Notes: generated by a model not told the origin, from the letters alone. A stretch of 64,000 bases of DNA from Crocinitomicaceae bacterium (GCA_021325675.1 JAJTCM010000005.1:1-64000), one strand, 5' to 3'. Positions 38,154-47,970 are shown, counted from the stretch's first letter. Numbers and translations are program-made.

Positions 38154-39389
38154 ATGCTCTCAATCATTAAAGCGTTGTTTATCCCCAATAGGAATGATTT
38201 TAAGGATATCTTTGACAAGACAAGGTATTTGCTGGCTTACCGTTTGACGCTTTTTCTTTCAATTGCCCTCTCTATTTTATCGGTTATCCTGTTTGTGCTT
38301 TTCACAACAGCGTATTCTTACCTGACGATCAGCGGCTTAATTGCCTGTCTTGCTTCCTTTATTTATATCCGGAAAACCGGGAAATACAAGTCTTTCATCC
38401 GGGCTTTTAATATCATCGGGGCTTTTTTGTGCATTTTCACGCTGTATTACGTGAAAGACCTGCCGCGGATTGTCGATGGTTTCTGGATGATTATCAGCGC
38501 AATTTTTTGCTTTCTTACCTTAGGCAGGGTCTGGGGAATTGCGTTTATGGCGATCCATACTGCAGCGTTGGTGGGCTTCTACTTTTTTTGCCTGAACGAT
38601 CAGATCGGGCTGATCCGGGAACTGAACCAGACACAGATTTTCGCTTTTGGCTTCAATATCCTCATTTGCTTTGCAATTATCGGCTACCTGCTTTGGCAAA
38701 ACATGAAAACCACGCAGGACGCCGAACGGCAATTGCAGCAGGCCAAAACTTTCCTCGAAGAACAATTTGAGCTGATCAACCAGCAAAATGATGAAAAAAC
38801 AGTGCTGCTGAAGGAAATCCACCACCGGGTGAAAAACAACCTGCAGGTAATCGTCAGCCTGCTCCGGCTTCAGCTGCGTGACATTAAAAACGAGGAAGAC
38901 GGCGGGAAATTCAACGAATCGATCAACCGGGTGATGACGATGTCGCTCATCCACGAAAAGATTTACCAGACCGAAGATTTTTCGAATATCGACCTGGAAG
39001 ATTATTTCCAGACACTCGCCAGGGACATGGTCAACTCCTTCCGCCTGGAAAAAGAGATCAACTTCGTGATCAGCTGCGATGTGAAAAACATCGGGTTGAA
39101 GCCAATCGTTCCTTTAGCTTTAATTTTCAACGAATTACTTTCCAATTCGATCAAATACGCCTTTGACGGACAGGAAAATCCTGAAATATGCCTGAACATG
39201 CGCGAGACTTCCCCGGAATCGATCAGCCTGGTATACTCCGATAACGGAAAATGGCGCGAGCCGGTTAAGTCATATTCCTTTGGAATTGAGCTTATTGAAG
39301 CGCTCAGCGAGCAGTTAAACGGGAGATATGAAGTTGACCGGGAGACAGGAACAAAATATCATTTTTATTTTGATAAATTAAATGCTTAA
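38154..39389 (+). CDS. Membrane sensor histidine kinase (HisKA_2 type)
   Basis: Six predicted TM segments, then VLLKEIHHRVKNNLQVIVSLLRLQ, N box FNELLSNSIKYAF. Confidence 0.9.
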   Translation: MLSIIKALFIPNRNDFKDIFDKTRYLLAYRLTLFLSIALSILSVILFVLFTTAYSYLTISGLIACLASFIYIRKTGKYKSFIRAFNIIGAFLCIFTLYYVKDLPRIVDGFWMIISAIFCFLTLGRVWGIAFMAIHTAALVGFYFFCLNDQIGLIRELNQTQIFAFGFNILICFAIIGYLLWQNMKTTQDAERQLQQAKTFLEEQFELINQQNDEKTVLLKEIHHRVKNNLQVIVSLLRLQLRDIKNEEDGGKFNESINRVMTMSLIHEKIYQTEDFSNIDLEDYFQTLARDMVNSFRLEKEINFVISCDVKNIGLKPIVPLALIFNELLSNSIKYAFDGQENPEICLNMRETSPESISLVYSDNGKWREPVKSYSFGIELIEALSEQLNGRYEVDRETGTKYHFYFDKLNA

Positions 39390-39434
39390 TGTACCTTTGT
39401 TCAAATCAGTAATCAGTGCCCAGCAATTGAAATT

Positions 39435-40019
39435 ATGACGTCATCCGAATTGATCCAGGAAGTTAGAAATATCACTCACGCGAACTTAGAGAACCTCAGA
39501 ACACGTTTTGCCCATTTATCGGACGAGCAGCTGCGCTGGAGACCTATGGAGAGCTCGTGGAATATCCTGGAGATTTTTGCGCACCTGAACCAATACGCTG
39601 CTTACTATCACCAAGCTTTCAAGAGCAAAATTGCACGCACGAAATTCAAGGTGCCGGTAGACAATTTCCTCTCTTCTCCCCTGGGCCGCTCTGCCTGGAA
39701 ATCCATGAAGCTGGGGAACGCCAACAACGTAAAGCGCAAATTCAAAACGCAAAAAGGTTATAACCCGCGCCTGGACCCGTCTTTGATTTCGGGGAGGGAC
39801 CTGGAACAGCTGGAAAATAATTTTTCAGAGCTGCAGCAAATCATTGATTCATCAGAAAAGGTGAACATCAGGAAGGTAAAAATTGCTATTTCCATCAGTA
39901 AAATAATCCGTCTTCGCTTGGGTGACGCCCTGCTTTTTGTTGTTTACCACGATCAGCGCCACATGCAGCAGGCAATGAACGTCCTGAGCCATCCGAATTT
40001 CCCGAACGCGAAGCAGTAA
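39435..40019 (+). CDS. DinB-like damage-inducible family protein
   Basis: RWRPMESSWNILEIFAHLNQYAAYYHQAF and C-terminal VVYHDQRHMQQAMNVL. Confidence 0.8.
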   Translation: MTSSELIQEVRNITHANLENLRTRFAHLSDEQLRWRPMESSWNILEIFAHLNQYAAYYHQAFKSKIARTKFKVPVDNFLSSPLGRSAWKSMKLGNANNVKRKFKTQKGYNPRLDPSLISGRDLEQLENNFSELQQIIDSSEKVNIRKVKIAISISKIIRLRLGDALLFVVYHDQRHMQQAMNVLSHPNFPNAKQ

Positions 40020-40040
40020 CCAGTTAAATAAGCTTTTTCC

Positions 40041-40790
40041 ATGCAATACGCTTTTTGCAAAGTCAGTATTTCTCCCTTGCGCCATTCCGGTTCGGATACT
40101 TCTGAAATGGTTTCACAACTGCTTTTCGGAGAGATTGTGGAAATCCAGGAAACGCAGGGAAACTGGAGCCAGATCCGTACTTTTTGCGATAATTACGAAG
40201 GCTGGGCTGACACCCGCCATTTGATGCCGCTAACAAGCAAAGAAGTGAACCGCTGGCTCGACGGCATCCATATTTTACCGGATTTAAGTCATGAGCTTGA
40301 AACTCCGTGGGGGAAACAAATGCTCGTAAGAGGTGCTTTTTTGCCGCATAACCCGGGCACAGCATTCAATATCGGCAATCACCAGTTTACATTTGCACAG
40401 GAAATCAGCGCCGGAAACCAGGACATGAAGGCTTTCGCACTCGGTTATCTCAATGCGCCTTATCTCTGGGGAGGAAAATCACCTTTCGGGATTGACTGCT
40501 CAGGTTTCACCCAAACAGTTTTCCGTTATTGCGAAAAAAACATCCCGCGCGACGCTTACCAGCAGTGTGACCTGGGAATAGAAGTCCTTTTCGAAGACCA
40601 GCAGGAAGGCGATCTTGCTTTTTTCACTAATGACAAAGGAAAAATCACCCATGTCGGGATCATTTTAGAAAACCGGCAGATTATCCACGCCAGCAGCTGG
40701 GTACGGACCGATGATTTAAAGCCTGACGGGATTTACAAAGCCGGCACGGATGAGAAAACGCACGATTTGTTTACGATCAAACGGATCTAA
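40041..40790 (+). CDS. SH3-domain + NlpC/P60 (C40) peptidase
   Basis: GGKSPFGIDCSGFTQTVFRYC, GDLAFFTNDKGKITHVGIILENRQIIHASS. Confidence 0.92.
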   Translation: MQYAFCKVSISPLRHSGSDTSEMVSQLLFGEIVEIQETQGNWSQIRTFCDNYEGWADTRHLMPLTSKEVNRWLDGIHILPDLSHELETPWGKQMLVRGAFLPHNPGTAFNIGNHQFTFAQEISAGNQDMKAFALGYLNAPYLWGGKSPFGIDCSGFTQTVFRYCEKNIPRDAYQQCDLGIEVLFEDQQEGDLAFFTNDKGKITHVGIILENRQIIHASSWVRTDDLKPDGIYKAGTDEKTHDLFTIKRI

Positions 40791-40842
40791 TTGTCAATAT
40801 ATCAATGCGATATAAATTGATATAGAATCAATTAGCACATTA

Positions 40843-42069
40843 TTACGCTTTCACGCCATTTACATAATCTTCGAGGTACTTGAAATTCTCCCCTAGCTCG
40901 CCATCCGGTGTTGTTTCACTGGCGCGTCCAATGATGTCGTCCGGGTCCTCGTTGAGCAGCGCAGGGAAAATGAAGTTGATCAGCTCACTTCCAAAATCCT
41001 CGGAAGCATCTTTAGGCAATTCGCAAGGCAGGTTATCTACCGCCATCACGAGAACTGACTTCGGATCGGTGTAATCCGTTTCCTTTCCGGTTTGCGGATC
41101 GTAGCCATAGAAAGGCTGTGCAATCGTTGAAGGGCGGATCGTGCAGGCAACAGGACCGTCAATATCACACGAAACGTCTGCTACCACTTTCAGGCGCGGA
41201 TCGTTTTTCAAATCTTCGTTCGTAAGGATCAGCGGCGATTTGTTGGACCAAAAATGGCAGGCCACATACATATCCGAAGTTTTTGCAAAATCGTTGAATA
41301 TTGATTTATAGAGCTCAGGCTGTGTATAGAATTCTTTTTTATCGAAGCCTTTGTCACTGATGCGGGCATAATAATCGTCAGCCTCCAGGTGAGTGAATAC
41401 CGCTTCATTAAATTCCTGCTCCAGGTATTCCTGCGGGCTCACTTCCATGATCGGCAGGAGGTTCATAATTTCCCGGGCACCGTAACCAACACGGCCGAAA
41501 CCGGTTAATACGATCTTTGTATTTGCAGGCAAAACAACTTTTTTCAGCTCGCCTTCCATTTCAATGCGGTTTTCACATTGATTGGCCGGTTTCAAATCGT
41601 ATAGACCATGTTTGATGCCAAAGCCGCGAAACCCGTTGTAGCAGCCCACAATTCCGGCATAACGGCCAAAACCGATGAGACGCTTGCCTACTTTGTTTTT
41701 CAGCACTTCGTAATCGATCATCTGGATTTTTTTGGCTAAAAGGGCCTTCAGCAAGTCGCGGTTATACGGCTGCTTTTTAATTGTATGGGAAAAAAAGAGG
41801 TATTTTTTGTTGGGGATCAGGTCATTGATCTGTACTTCCTTCACCCCGATCAGGATGTCACAAACCGACAAATCTTCCTGAACAGTGATTCCTTCAGCCT
41901 GGTATTCCTCGTCTTTGAAACAACGAATCGGGCTTGTTTGAACAAGAATGTCAACGTGTGGAAATTTCTCCTTAACCAAAGCACATTGCTTAGGCGAAAG
42001 CGGAACCCTGAAATCAGGCGGCACTTTTCCTTCACGTATAACTCCTATTGTTACCTTTTTCATAATCAA
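40843..42069 (-). CDS. Saccharopine dehydrogenase / alanine dehydrogenase-like NAD(P)-binding protein
   Basis: KVTIGVIREGKVPPDFRVPLSPKQCALV, KKYLFFSHTIKKQPYN, VLTGFGRVGYGAREIM, VVADVSCDIDGPVACTIRPSTIAQPFYGYDP. Confidence 0.85.
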   Translation of the reverse strand: MIMKKVTIGVIREGKVPPDFRVPLSPKQCALVKEKFPHVDILVQTSPIRCFKDEEYQAEGITVQEDLSVCDILIGVKEVQINDLIPNKKYLFFSHTIKKQPYNRDLLKALLAKKIQMIDYEVLKNKVGKRLIGFGRYAGIVGCYNGFRGFGIKHGLYDLKPANQCENRIEMEGELKKVVLPANTKIVLTGFGRVGYGAREIMNLLPIMEVSPQEYLEQEFNEAVFTHLEADDYYARISDKGFDKKEFYTQPELYKSIFNDFAKTSDMYVACHFWSNKSPLILTNEDLKNDPRLKVVADVSCDIDGPVACTIRPSTIAQPFYGYDPQTGKETDYTDPKSVLVMAVDNLPCELPKDASEDFGSELINFIFPALLNEDPDDIIGRASETTPDGELGENFKYLEDYVNGVKA

Positions 42070-42074
42070 CTGTT

Positions 42075-42746
42075 CTATATAAAATTAAAATAATTGTCAA
42101 TAAACTCACGTACGCAGCCTTCGCCGCCTTTTTTGGTAAGGACCAGGTCGCACTGCTTTTTTACTTTATCCACCGCGTCGGACGGACAGGCACTGAAACC
42201 AATGTGTTCCATCACCGGAAGATCGTTGATATCGTCACCGATCATGGCAACCTGGCTCAGCGTGATTTCAAGCTCATCACACCATTGCTGCAGGATTGTC
42301 AGCTTGGCTTCGCGGCCAACATAACAGCGGCTGATCTCGAGGATTTGTGCACGCTTGCGGATCGCCCCGCCGGAAAAACCGGACGAAAGGATCCCAACCG
42401 GGAACTTATTTACCGTCAGGTGACGGATCGCCATACCGTCCTTGGCATTGAATTTTTTGATCTCATCGCCGTTTTCGGTGTAATACATTCCTCCATCGGT
42501 CATTACGCCATCAATATCAAGGATCAGCAATTTGATTTTGCCGAGCTTTTCTTTCAGGTACTGGTTTTCAAACAATGGGCTGAACAACAAAGCGTGAAAG
42601 TCCATTTTATATTCTTCAGAAATGGATTCCAGGTCGATAACGCTAAGCTCAAAAACGCTTTCTACGCCGAAGTCTTCCATCATTTCGAGGAAATCAACAC
42701 CGTATTTGGCACAAAGCCCTTTTATATTTTGCTCTAAAAACATCAT
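42075..42746 (-). CDS. KdsC-like HAD phosphatase with ~65-aa N-terminal extension
   Basis: IKLLILDIDGVMTDGGMYYTENGDEIKKFNAKDGMAIRHL, GREAKLTILQQW, AMIGDDINDLPVMEHIGFSACPSDA. Confidence 0.85.
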   Translation of the reverse strand: MMFLEQNIKGLCAKYGVDFLEMMEDFGVESVFELSVIDLESISEEYKMDFHALLFSPLFENQYLKEKLGKIKLLILDIDGVMTDGGMYYTENGDEIKKFNAKDGMAIRHLTVNKFPVGILSSGFSGGAIRKRAQILEISRCYVGREAKLTILQQWCDELEITLSQVAMIGDDINDLPVMEHIGFSACPSDAVDKVKKQCDLVLTKKGGEGCVREFIDNYFNFI

Positions 42747-43741
42747 ATCATCTGGTATCCTACACTTTGTGCAACCGGTTTCAAACTATTCAGCAAAGCT
42801 TCAAATTCTGCGTGATTGAGCTGCTGGGAAGCGTCAGACATAGCCACTTTCGGGTTCGGGTGCGCTTCGATGAGCAGACCGTCAATTCCCATCGCCGTAC
42901 AAGCCCTCGCCAGATCGGCAACACCGTAAGCGTAGCCCATCGCATGGCTTGGATCCAGGATGATCGGCAGGTTCGTGTGCTTTTTGAGCCAGGCAACGCC
43001 GCATAAATCAAGTGTAAAGCGCGTTCCTGTTTCAAACGTGCGGATCCCGCGCTCACAAAGAACAACATTCGGGTTTCCGCCGGAAAGTACAAATTCGGCT
43101 GCCTGAACAAACTCCTGCAGCGTTGTCCCGAAACCACGCTTGATGAGCACCGGTTTCCGGATTTTGGCGCAGGCACGCAGGATTCCCTGGTCGTACATGG
43201 CTTTTGCCCCAACCTGGATCACGTCCGTATATTCAATAATTTCGTCAATGTGACTGGCATCGCGGGCTTCGGTAATGACAACCATTCCAAACTCCTCACG
43301 CATTTTCGCCAGCAATTTCAAGCCTTCCAGGCCTAAACCCTGGAAACTGTAAGGGCTTGTCCTTGGTTTGTAGCATCCGCCGCGGAACATTTTAAGTCCT
43401 AAACCTGCCATAAACGTAGCTGATTCACGGATTTGAGCTTCGGATTCAACGGAACAAGGCCCGCCGATAAGCACTGTGTTTTTCGTATCTCCGCCAATGG
43501 CAAATGACCCGAAATCAACTTTGCGTGTCGCCTTGATGTATTCGCGTGACGCCAGCTGGTTGTCGTTTGGGAAAACCCACGAATTGAGGGTGTGTCCCTC
43601 AAAATCTGCCGGGACATCCTTCACCGCCGAACCGGTAATCACGGTAAAATGTTCTTGTTCTTCAATACAAAACGCCTGGTTTTTAGCCGCCAGCTGTTCT
43701 ACTGTCTCTTTTGAAAGCGTTTTATCAATATGTAAAATCAT
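42743..43741 (-). CDS. aroF: 3-deoxy-7-phosphoheptulonate synthase (type I-beta)
   Basis: LIGGPCSVESEAQIRESA, FRGGCYKPRTSPYSFQGLGLEGLKLL, KPVLIKRGFGTTLQEF, ILDPSHAMG; ATGA overlaps with both neighbours. Confidence 0.92.
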   Translation of the reverse strand: MILHIDKTLSKETVEQLAAKNQAFCIEEQEHFTVITGSAVKDVPADFEGHTLNSWVFPNDNQLASREYIKATRKVDFGSFAIGGDTKNTVLIGGPCSVESEAQIRESATFMAGLGLKMFRGGCYKPRTSPYSFQGLGLEGLKLLAKMREEFGMVVITEARDASHIDEIIEYTDVIQVGAKAMYDQGILRACAKIRKPVLIKRGFGTTLQEFVQAAEFVLSGGNPNVVLCERGIRTFETGTRFTLDLCGVAWLKKHTNLPIILDPSHAMGYAYGVADLARACTAMGIDGLLIEAHPNPKVAMSDASQQLNHAEFEALLNSLKPVAQSVGYQMI

Positions 43742-44742
43742 AATTCTCCTTTAATCAGGTTTACAAAGGTAACAATTCCTACCGCTTTTGCGGTATTGTC
43801 AATCACCGGAAGGTACATCACCGGGAAACTGCTTTTTTTGATCAGCTGCAGCATTTCGTCGACCGTTTGGTTTTCATTGAGTGTTAAGGCCTTGCTGTTC
43901 AGCATGCTTTCCACATCAATTGCATTCAGCTGGTCAATCTGGCGCAGCAAGCCTTTGCGTACGTCCGCATTGGAAATGATGCCTGAAAAGACCTGGTTTT
44001 TATCCAAAACAAGTGTAAATCCTAGCTGTCCGTCTTCAATTGCCTGCAAAACGCTTCGGAAATCCATGTTTTCGTGACTAACAACCGGGCACTCCTGCAA
44101 CGGGATCATAAAATCACGGATATGAAAATGGGATTCTACTTCCCTTTTTGTCAGGTTCATCAGTGCATGCCCGATGCTCGCTGCATTGAACAGGTAAGAC
44201 CCAGACACGGATGAGCTCACGCCCATATTGCGCAGGATGAAAGAAACTTCACCGTTTACGCCGCCGTCTACGTGGATCGACTTGGTTGGATATTGTTTTT
44301 TAAAGCTGCGGATCTTGGAAAAGTTCACTTTATCAAAAACACCTCCGCTCTGTCCGGGAACAGTTGCCATGATGAGGATAAAATCAAAATCCGGGTATTC
44401 ATCAAAAGCGCTGATATCCGTTGGAGTGGTGATCGCGAGGCCCTTTTTGCCGCTGATCCCTTCCGGGAAAACAATTTTCTCCGTGAGGTCTTCGTATTGA
44501 AAAGTCACATATTCAACCGGCGTTTCGAGCAAATAAGGATAGTATTTGGAAGGCTTGTCCGTGATGATGTGTAAATCTACGGGAATATCTGTCCATTGGC
44601 GGATTTCTTTGATATCGTCAAAAACCGAAAGGTCATCGTTGCAGTCCACATGCAGCAAATCAATGTGATGGTCCGCCAGGTCGCTGATTACTTCCCGCAG
44701 GCTCTTATTCTTTTCGCTGTATATAGATGCCGAAATTTTCAT
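43738..44742 (-). CDS. Ribulose-phosphate 3-epimerase-like barrel fused to a CBS-domain pair
   Basis: N-term ISASIY..IDLLHVDCND..VDLHIIT..DFILIMATVPGQSGG..IHVDGGVNGEVS..VSGSYLF (RPE-like, H/D/H/D metal ligands retained); C-term FMIPLQECPVVSHENMDFRSVLQAIEDGQLGFTLVLDKNQVFSGIISNADVRKGL..(CBS pair). Confidence 0.8.
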   Translation of the reverse strand: MKISASIYSEKNKSLREVISDLADHHIDLLHVDCNDDLSVFDDIKEIRQWTDIPVDLHIITDKPSKYYPYLLETPVEYVTFQYEDLTEKIVFPEGISGKKGLAITTPTDISAFDEYPDFDFILIMATVPGQSGGVFDKVNFSKIRSFKKQYPTKSIHVDGGVNGEVSFILRNMGVSSSVSGSYLFNAASIGHALMNLTKREVESHFHIRDFMIPLQECPVVSHENMDFRSVLQAIEDGQLGFTLVLDKNQVFSGIISNADVRKGLLRQIDQLNAIDVESMLNSKALTLNENQTVDEMLQLIKKSSFPVMYLPVIDNTAKAVGIVTFVNLIKGEL

Positions 44743-44868
44743 GAAATGTGCTCTGTTTTTTCTGGTTCGAATTGGATTAACCGTATGTGTACAACTGCTA
44801 TAAAGTAGGAATAGTGACTGAAAAACGGTATATTTACTTCAAATTCGTTCGCAAAGATAACACTTATA

Positions 44869-45696
44869 ATGAACATAGACCTTAAAAAAAGTGAAAAATA
44901 CCTCGGTTCTAACGGTCGTTTTAGTTTGCTTGACCTTCGGGTACCGGCCGGCTTTAATGGCGAGTTGATCGTATTTGCCCACGGCTATATGGGCTATAAG
45001 GATTGGGGAGCCTGGGAGCTCATGCAAAAGTACTTTACGGAGCGCGGTTTTGCTTATTGCCGCTTCAATTTTTCACACAATGGCGGTACGGTAGAAAACC
45101 CCATAGATTTCAGCGACCCGGAAGCTTTTGCAGAGAACAATTATTCCAAAGAAGTATTTGATTTGCAGCAGGTTTTGGATTATATCGAACAAAAATTTGA
45201 GCAGCTTCCCCGCATCCACCTGATCGGGCACAGCCGGGGCGGCGGAATTGTTTTGCTGAACGCTGCTGATCCGCGGGTATATTCCGTGATTACCCTTGCC
45301 GCTATTTCCAGTGTAGCCAAACGTTTTTCAGATCAGGCGATGATGAAAGCGTGGAAAGAAGCCGGTGTTCGTTATGTGACCAATCAGCGAACAAAACAAG
45401 ACATGCCGCACAACTGGTCGCAGGCGGAAGATTTTGAGCAAAACCGGGAGCTTCTTTCTATAGAGAATGCCTGCAAAAAGCTGAACAAAGCTATTCTTGT
45501 GATCCACGGAAACCAGGATACTTCCGTACCTTTGGAAGAAGGCCGTGAAATTGCTGAATGGACGGGAAGAGAGCTTGTAATCCTTGACGGCGCAGACCAC
45601 ACTTTCGGTGCAGCCCAACCCTGGAATTCTGATAAATTACCTCCCAAACTGGAAGAAGCCTGCTTAAAAATTGAGGAATTCATCAGCAGTTTGTAA
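44869..45696 (+). CDS. Alpha/beta hydrolase
   Basis: LIVFAHGYMGYKDWGAW, nucleophile elbow HLIGHSRGGGIVLL, VIHGNQDTSVPLEEG, DGADHTFG. Confidence 0.9.
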   Translation: MNIDLKKSEKYLGSNGRFSLLDLRVPAGFNGELIVFAHGYMGYKDWGAWELMQKYFTERGFAYCRFNFSHNGGTVENPIDFSDPEAFAENNYSKEVFDLQQVLDYIEQKFEQLPRIHLIGHSRGGGIVLLNAADPRVYSVITLAAISSVAKRFSDQAMMKAWKEAGVRYVTNQRTKQDMPHNWSQAEDFEQNRELLSIENACKKLNKAILVIHGNQDTSVPLEEGREIAEWTGRELVILDGADHTFGAAQPWNSDKLPPKLEEACLKIEEFISSL

Positions 45697-45730
45697 ATAT
45701 TATCTATTTTAGCTTCCATAAATAAACTGC

Positions 45731-46135
45731 ATGAACACTGATAAAACTGAAAAATTGAGCCTGATGACCGAGCTTATCAAGCTGGCACGCACTGATAAGG
45801 ACGTCCGGGAAGCCGAGCACCAGTTCCTGATGGCAATCGCCTTGCAATTACAAATCACTCCCGAGGAATTCACATCCCTCTTTGATCAATACATTGATTT
45901 TACGCCGCCAGTAAACGAATTTGACCGGATTTTACAGCTGCAGCGCCTGATTTTGCTTAGTAACGTTGATCTTCAGAACAATCAAGAAGAAACGGCATTT
46001 ATCCGCGAAGCTGGAATTAAGATGGGCCTGAACTCTCTGGCTGTTGACGAAGTCCTGAACCGGATCCACGATTATGAAAACAAAATTATTCCGCCCGATA
46101 AGCTGATTGAAATTTTTACGCGAAATTACAATTGA
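45731..46135 (+). CDS. TerB-like small helical protein
   Basis: MTELIKLARTDKDVREAEHQFLMAIALQLQITPEEF; no strong catalytic motif. Confidence 0.55.
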   Translation: MNTDKTEKLSLMTELIKLARTDKDVREAEHQFLMAIALQLQITPEEFTSLFDQYIDFTPPVNEFDRILQLQRLILLSNVDLQNNQEETAFIREAGIKMGLNSLAVDEVLNRIHDYENKIIPPDKLIEIFTRNYN

Positions 46136-46141
46136 AATGCA

Positions 46142-46187
46142 ATGTTGAGTGATGAATGTTGAATAGAATTCTATTTATAATTCACCA
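46142..46187. terminator. Imperfect inverted repeat between convergent genes, candidate bidirectional terminator
   Basis: 14-bp perfect palindrome AATAGAATTCTATT (46162..46175) within longer imperfect arms GTGATGAATGTTGAATAGAATT / AATTCTATTTATAATTCACCATTA. Confidence 0.45.
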
Positions 46188-46757
46188 TTAATTTTTCAAG
46201 ATCACGTACCATTTCCAGTCGCCCGGGTTATCCGCTGTGCCCTGCGTTGGGCGATACAGGAACAAACCGATTTTAGAATCGACGTTTTCCAGTTGGTAGC
46301 GGTTTACCATCTGAAGGTTTGAAATGGCGTTCCAGATGGAGTCGTAATCCGGTTCGATGCCCAGATCGTTGAATGCAACCTGGAAACGTGAATCGATAGG
46401 TTTGGTCAGCGGACTTTCAAGCTTGATGTAATGAACGGGATCATCAATGTTTTCGGGATATTTTCGTTCTCCAGCTCCCTGCCAGACCATCGTACCGTCA
46501 AAAATTGTGTCACCGGCATACAGCATGGAAAGCCGCCCGGTATCAGGTAAAACGGGATCGTATAAAGCTGTCAGCGGAAGCTCAACCGTACTGGTATCGT
46601 GAAAATATGCAAATTCTTTTCCCCCTTCGAACTCGCCGGTTTTATAGTCAATCTGGAGCATAACTATCTTATCGAGATTAACCGGGTCCAGGTTTTCTTT
46701 CAAACAGGAAAACAGGATGAGCGACAAAGCAAAAAACAAAAGGGTTCTATTCCTCAT
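46188..46757 (-). CDS. Lipoprotein of unknown function
   Basis: MRNRTLLFFALSLILFSCLKENLDP lipobox; start placed at 46757 rather than 46850. Confidence 0.7.
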   Translation of the reverse strand: MRNRTLLFFALSLILFSCLKENLDPVNLDKIVMLQIDYKTGEFEGGKEFAYFHDTSTVELPLTALYDPVLPDTGRLSMLYAGDTIFDGTMVWQGAGERKYPENIDDPVHYIKLESPLTKPIDSRFQVAFNDLGIEPDYDSIWNAISNLQMVNRYQLENVDSKIGLFLYRPTQGTADNPGDWKWYVILKN

Positions 46758-46833
46758 AATCGTTACGAAGTTACAAAAATTCACGTGATTTTCAGTATAA
46801 CGCCCTGAATCCGGGAATATTTTCTTTTTCCGT

Positions 46834-47928
46834 TTATTTTTCCCGAACAAGTCGCAGCAGAAAATTCAGGCCCAGCTCCACATCTGTGAACGAAAGCGGC
46901 TGATCAATTACGGCTTCCCCGATGTTTTTCAGCAAAACGCATTGCACGGAGCTTTTATGGTTCTTTTTATCCTGCAGCATCAGCTCATAAATGGCCGGGT
47001 AATCTTCCTCCTGAAAAGCAAGCAGGGGAAAATTTTTCCGGATACAAGCCTGTATTTCAAGGAAATCAGATGTTGGCAGCAAACCCTTTTCGACAGAAAG
47101 ATACGCTTCACACAGCATCCCGAGCGCGACGGCATGACCGTGGGCAACCTGGTTTTCAGAGCCGAGTAAAAAGCCTTCAAACGCATGGCCGAAAGTGTGG
47201 CCGAAATTCAGTTTTTTACGCTCGCCGGATTCCCTTGGGTCTGAGCTGACAATTGTATTTTTAATCTGCACTGAATCATAAATCAGTTCCAAAGGCATTT
47301 CCAGTGGTGAAACGTTTTGCAGCTTGTTCCAATGCCCCGAATCAGCAATCAATCCGTGCTTGAGCATTTCGGCCATGCCGTTCAGCTTTTCTTCATCCTG
47401 TAAAGTGGTAAGAAAACCGGGATCCACAAAAATTGCCAGGGGATCAGCGAAAACCCCGATCTGGTTTTTGTATTTGCCCAAATCAATTCCTGTTTTTCCG
47501 CCGACAGAAGCGTCAACCATAGCCAGCAGGGAAGTCGGGATATGAATGAAATTCACACCGCGCTTGAACAAAGCCGCAATAAAACCGCCCATATCGCTTA
47601 CCAAGCCGCCACCGAGATTGATGATGAGATCGCGGCGCGAAATTTTGTATTCAGACAGGGCTTCCCACACCTGGAAACAGACTTCCATTACCTTGTTTTC
47701 CTCACCGGAGGGCAGAAGCATGATTTCCGCATCTTTTAAGGCTTCAAAGTGTGTCAGCAGGTATTCGAGACAATAATCGTGGGTGTTCTCATCTACCAGG
47801 ATTACTTTTTTGGCCGAAGCATAGTCTTTTTCCAAAATTGCAGGGAAGGAAGACGAGCTCAAAGCGCCGAATTCAATGGGATAGGATGCAGAATGGATTA
47901 TTTTCATCAGGGCTTCAAAATTATACAT
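46834..47928 (-). CDS. aroB: 3-dehydroquinate synthase
   Basis: NLGGGLVSDMGGFIAALFKRGVNFIHIPTSLLAMVDASVGGKTGIDLGKYKNQIGVF, LNFGHTFGHAFE. Likely start at 47907 (MKIIHSASYP). Confidence 0.96.
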   Translation of the reverse strand: MYNFEALMKIIHSASYPIEFGALSSSSFPAILEKDYASAKKVILVDENTHDYCLEYLLTHFEALKDAEIMLLPSGEENKVMEVCFQVWEALSEYKISRRDLIINLGGGLVSDMGGFIAALFKRGVNFIHIPTSLLAMVDASVGGKTGIDLGKYKNQIGVFADPLAIFVDPGFLTTLQDEEKLNGMAEMLKHGLIADSGHWNKLQNVSPLEMPLELIYDSVQIKNTIVSSDPRESGERKKLNFGHTFGHAFEGFLLGSENQVAHGHAVALGMLCEAYLSVEKGLLPTSDFLEIQACIRKNFPLLAFQEEDYPAIYELMLQDKKNHKSSVQCVLLKNIGEAVIDQPLSFTDVELGLNFLLRLVREK

Positions 47929-47970
47929 AATTTTTGTTTGAATTCTTAAAATTCAATATAAATTTGCTGC

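Noticed and set aside
40800-40842. Possible independent terminator or tRNA between the NlpC/P60 gene and the dehydrogenase
   Set aside because: Only AT-rich imperfect repeats (ATCAAT / ATTGAT) and a fragment of the TTAGCACATT repeat; no tRNA structure.
42204-42737. 177-aa plus-strand ORF
   Set aside because: Antisense shadow of the KdsC-like gene.
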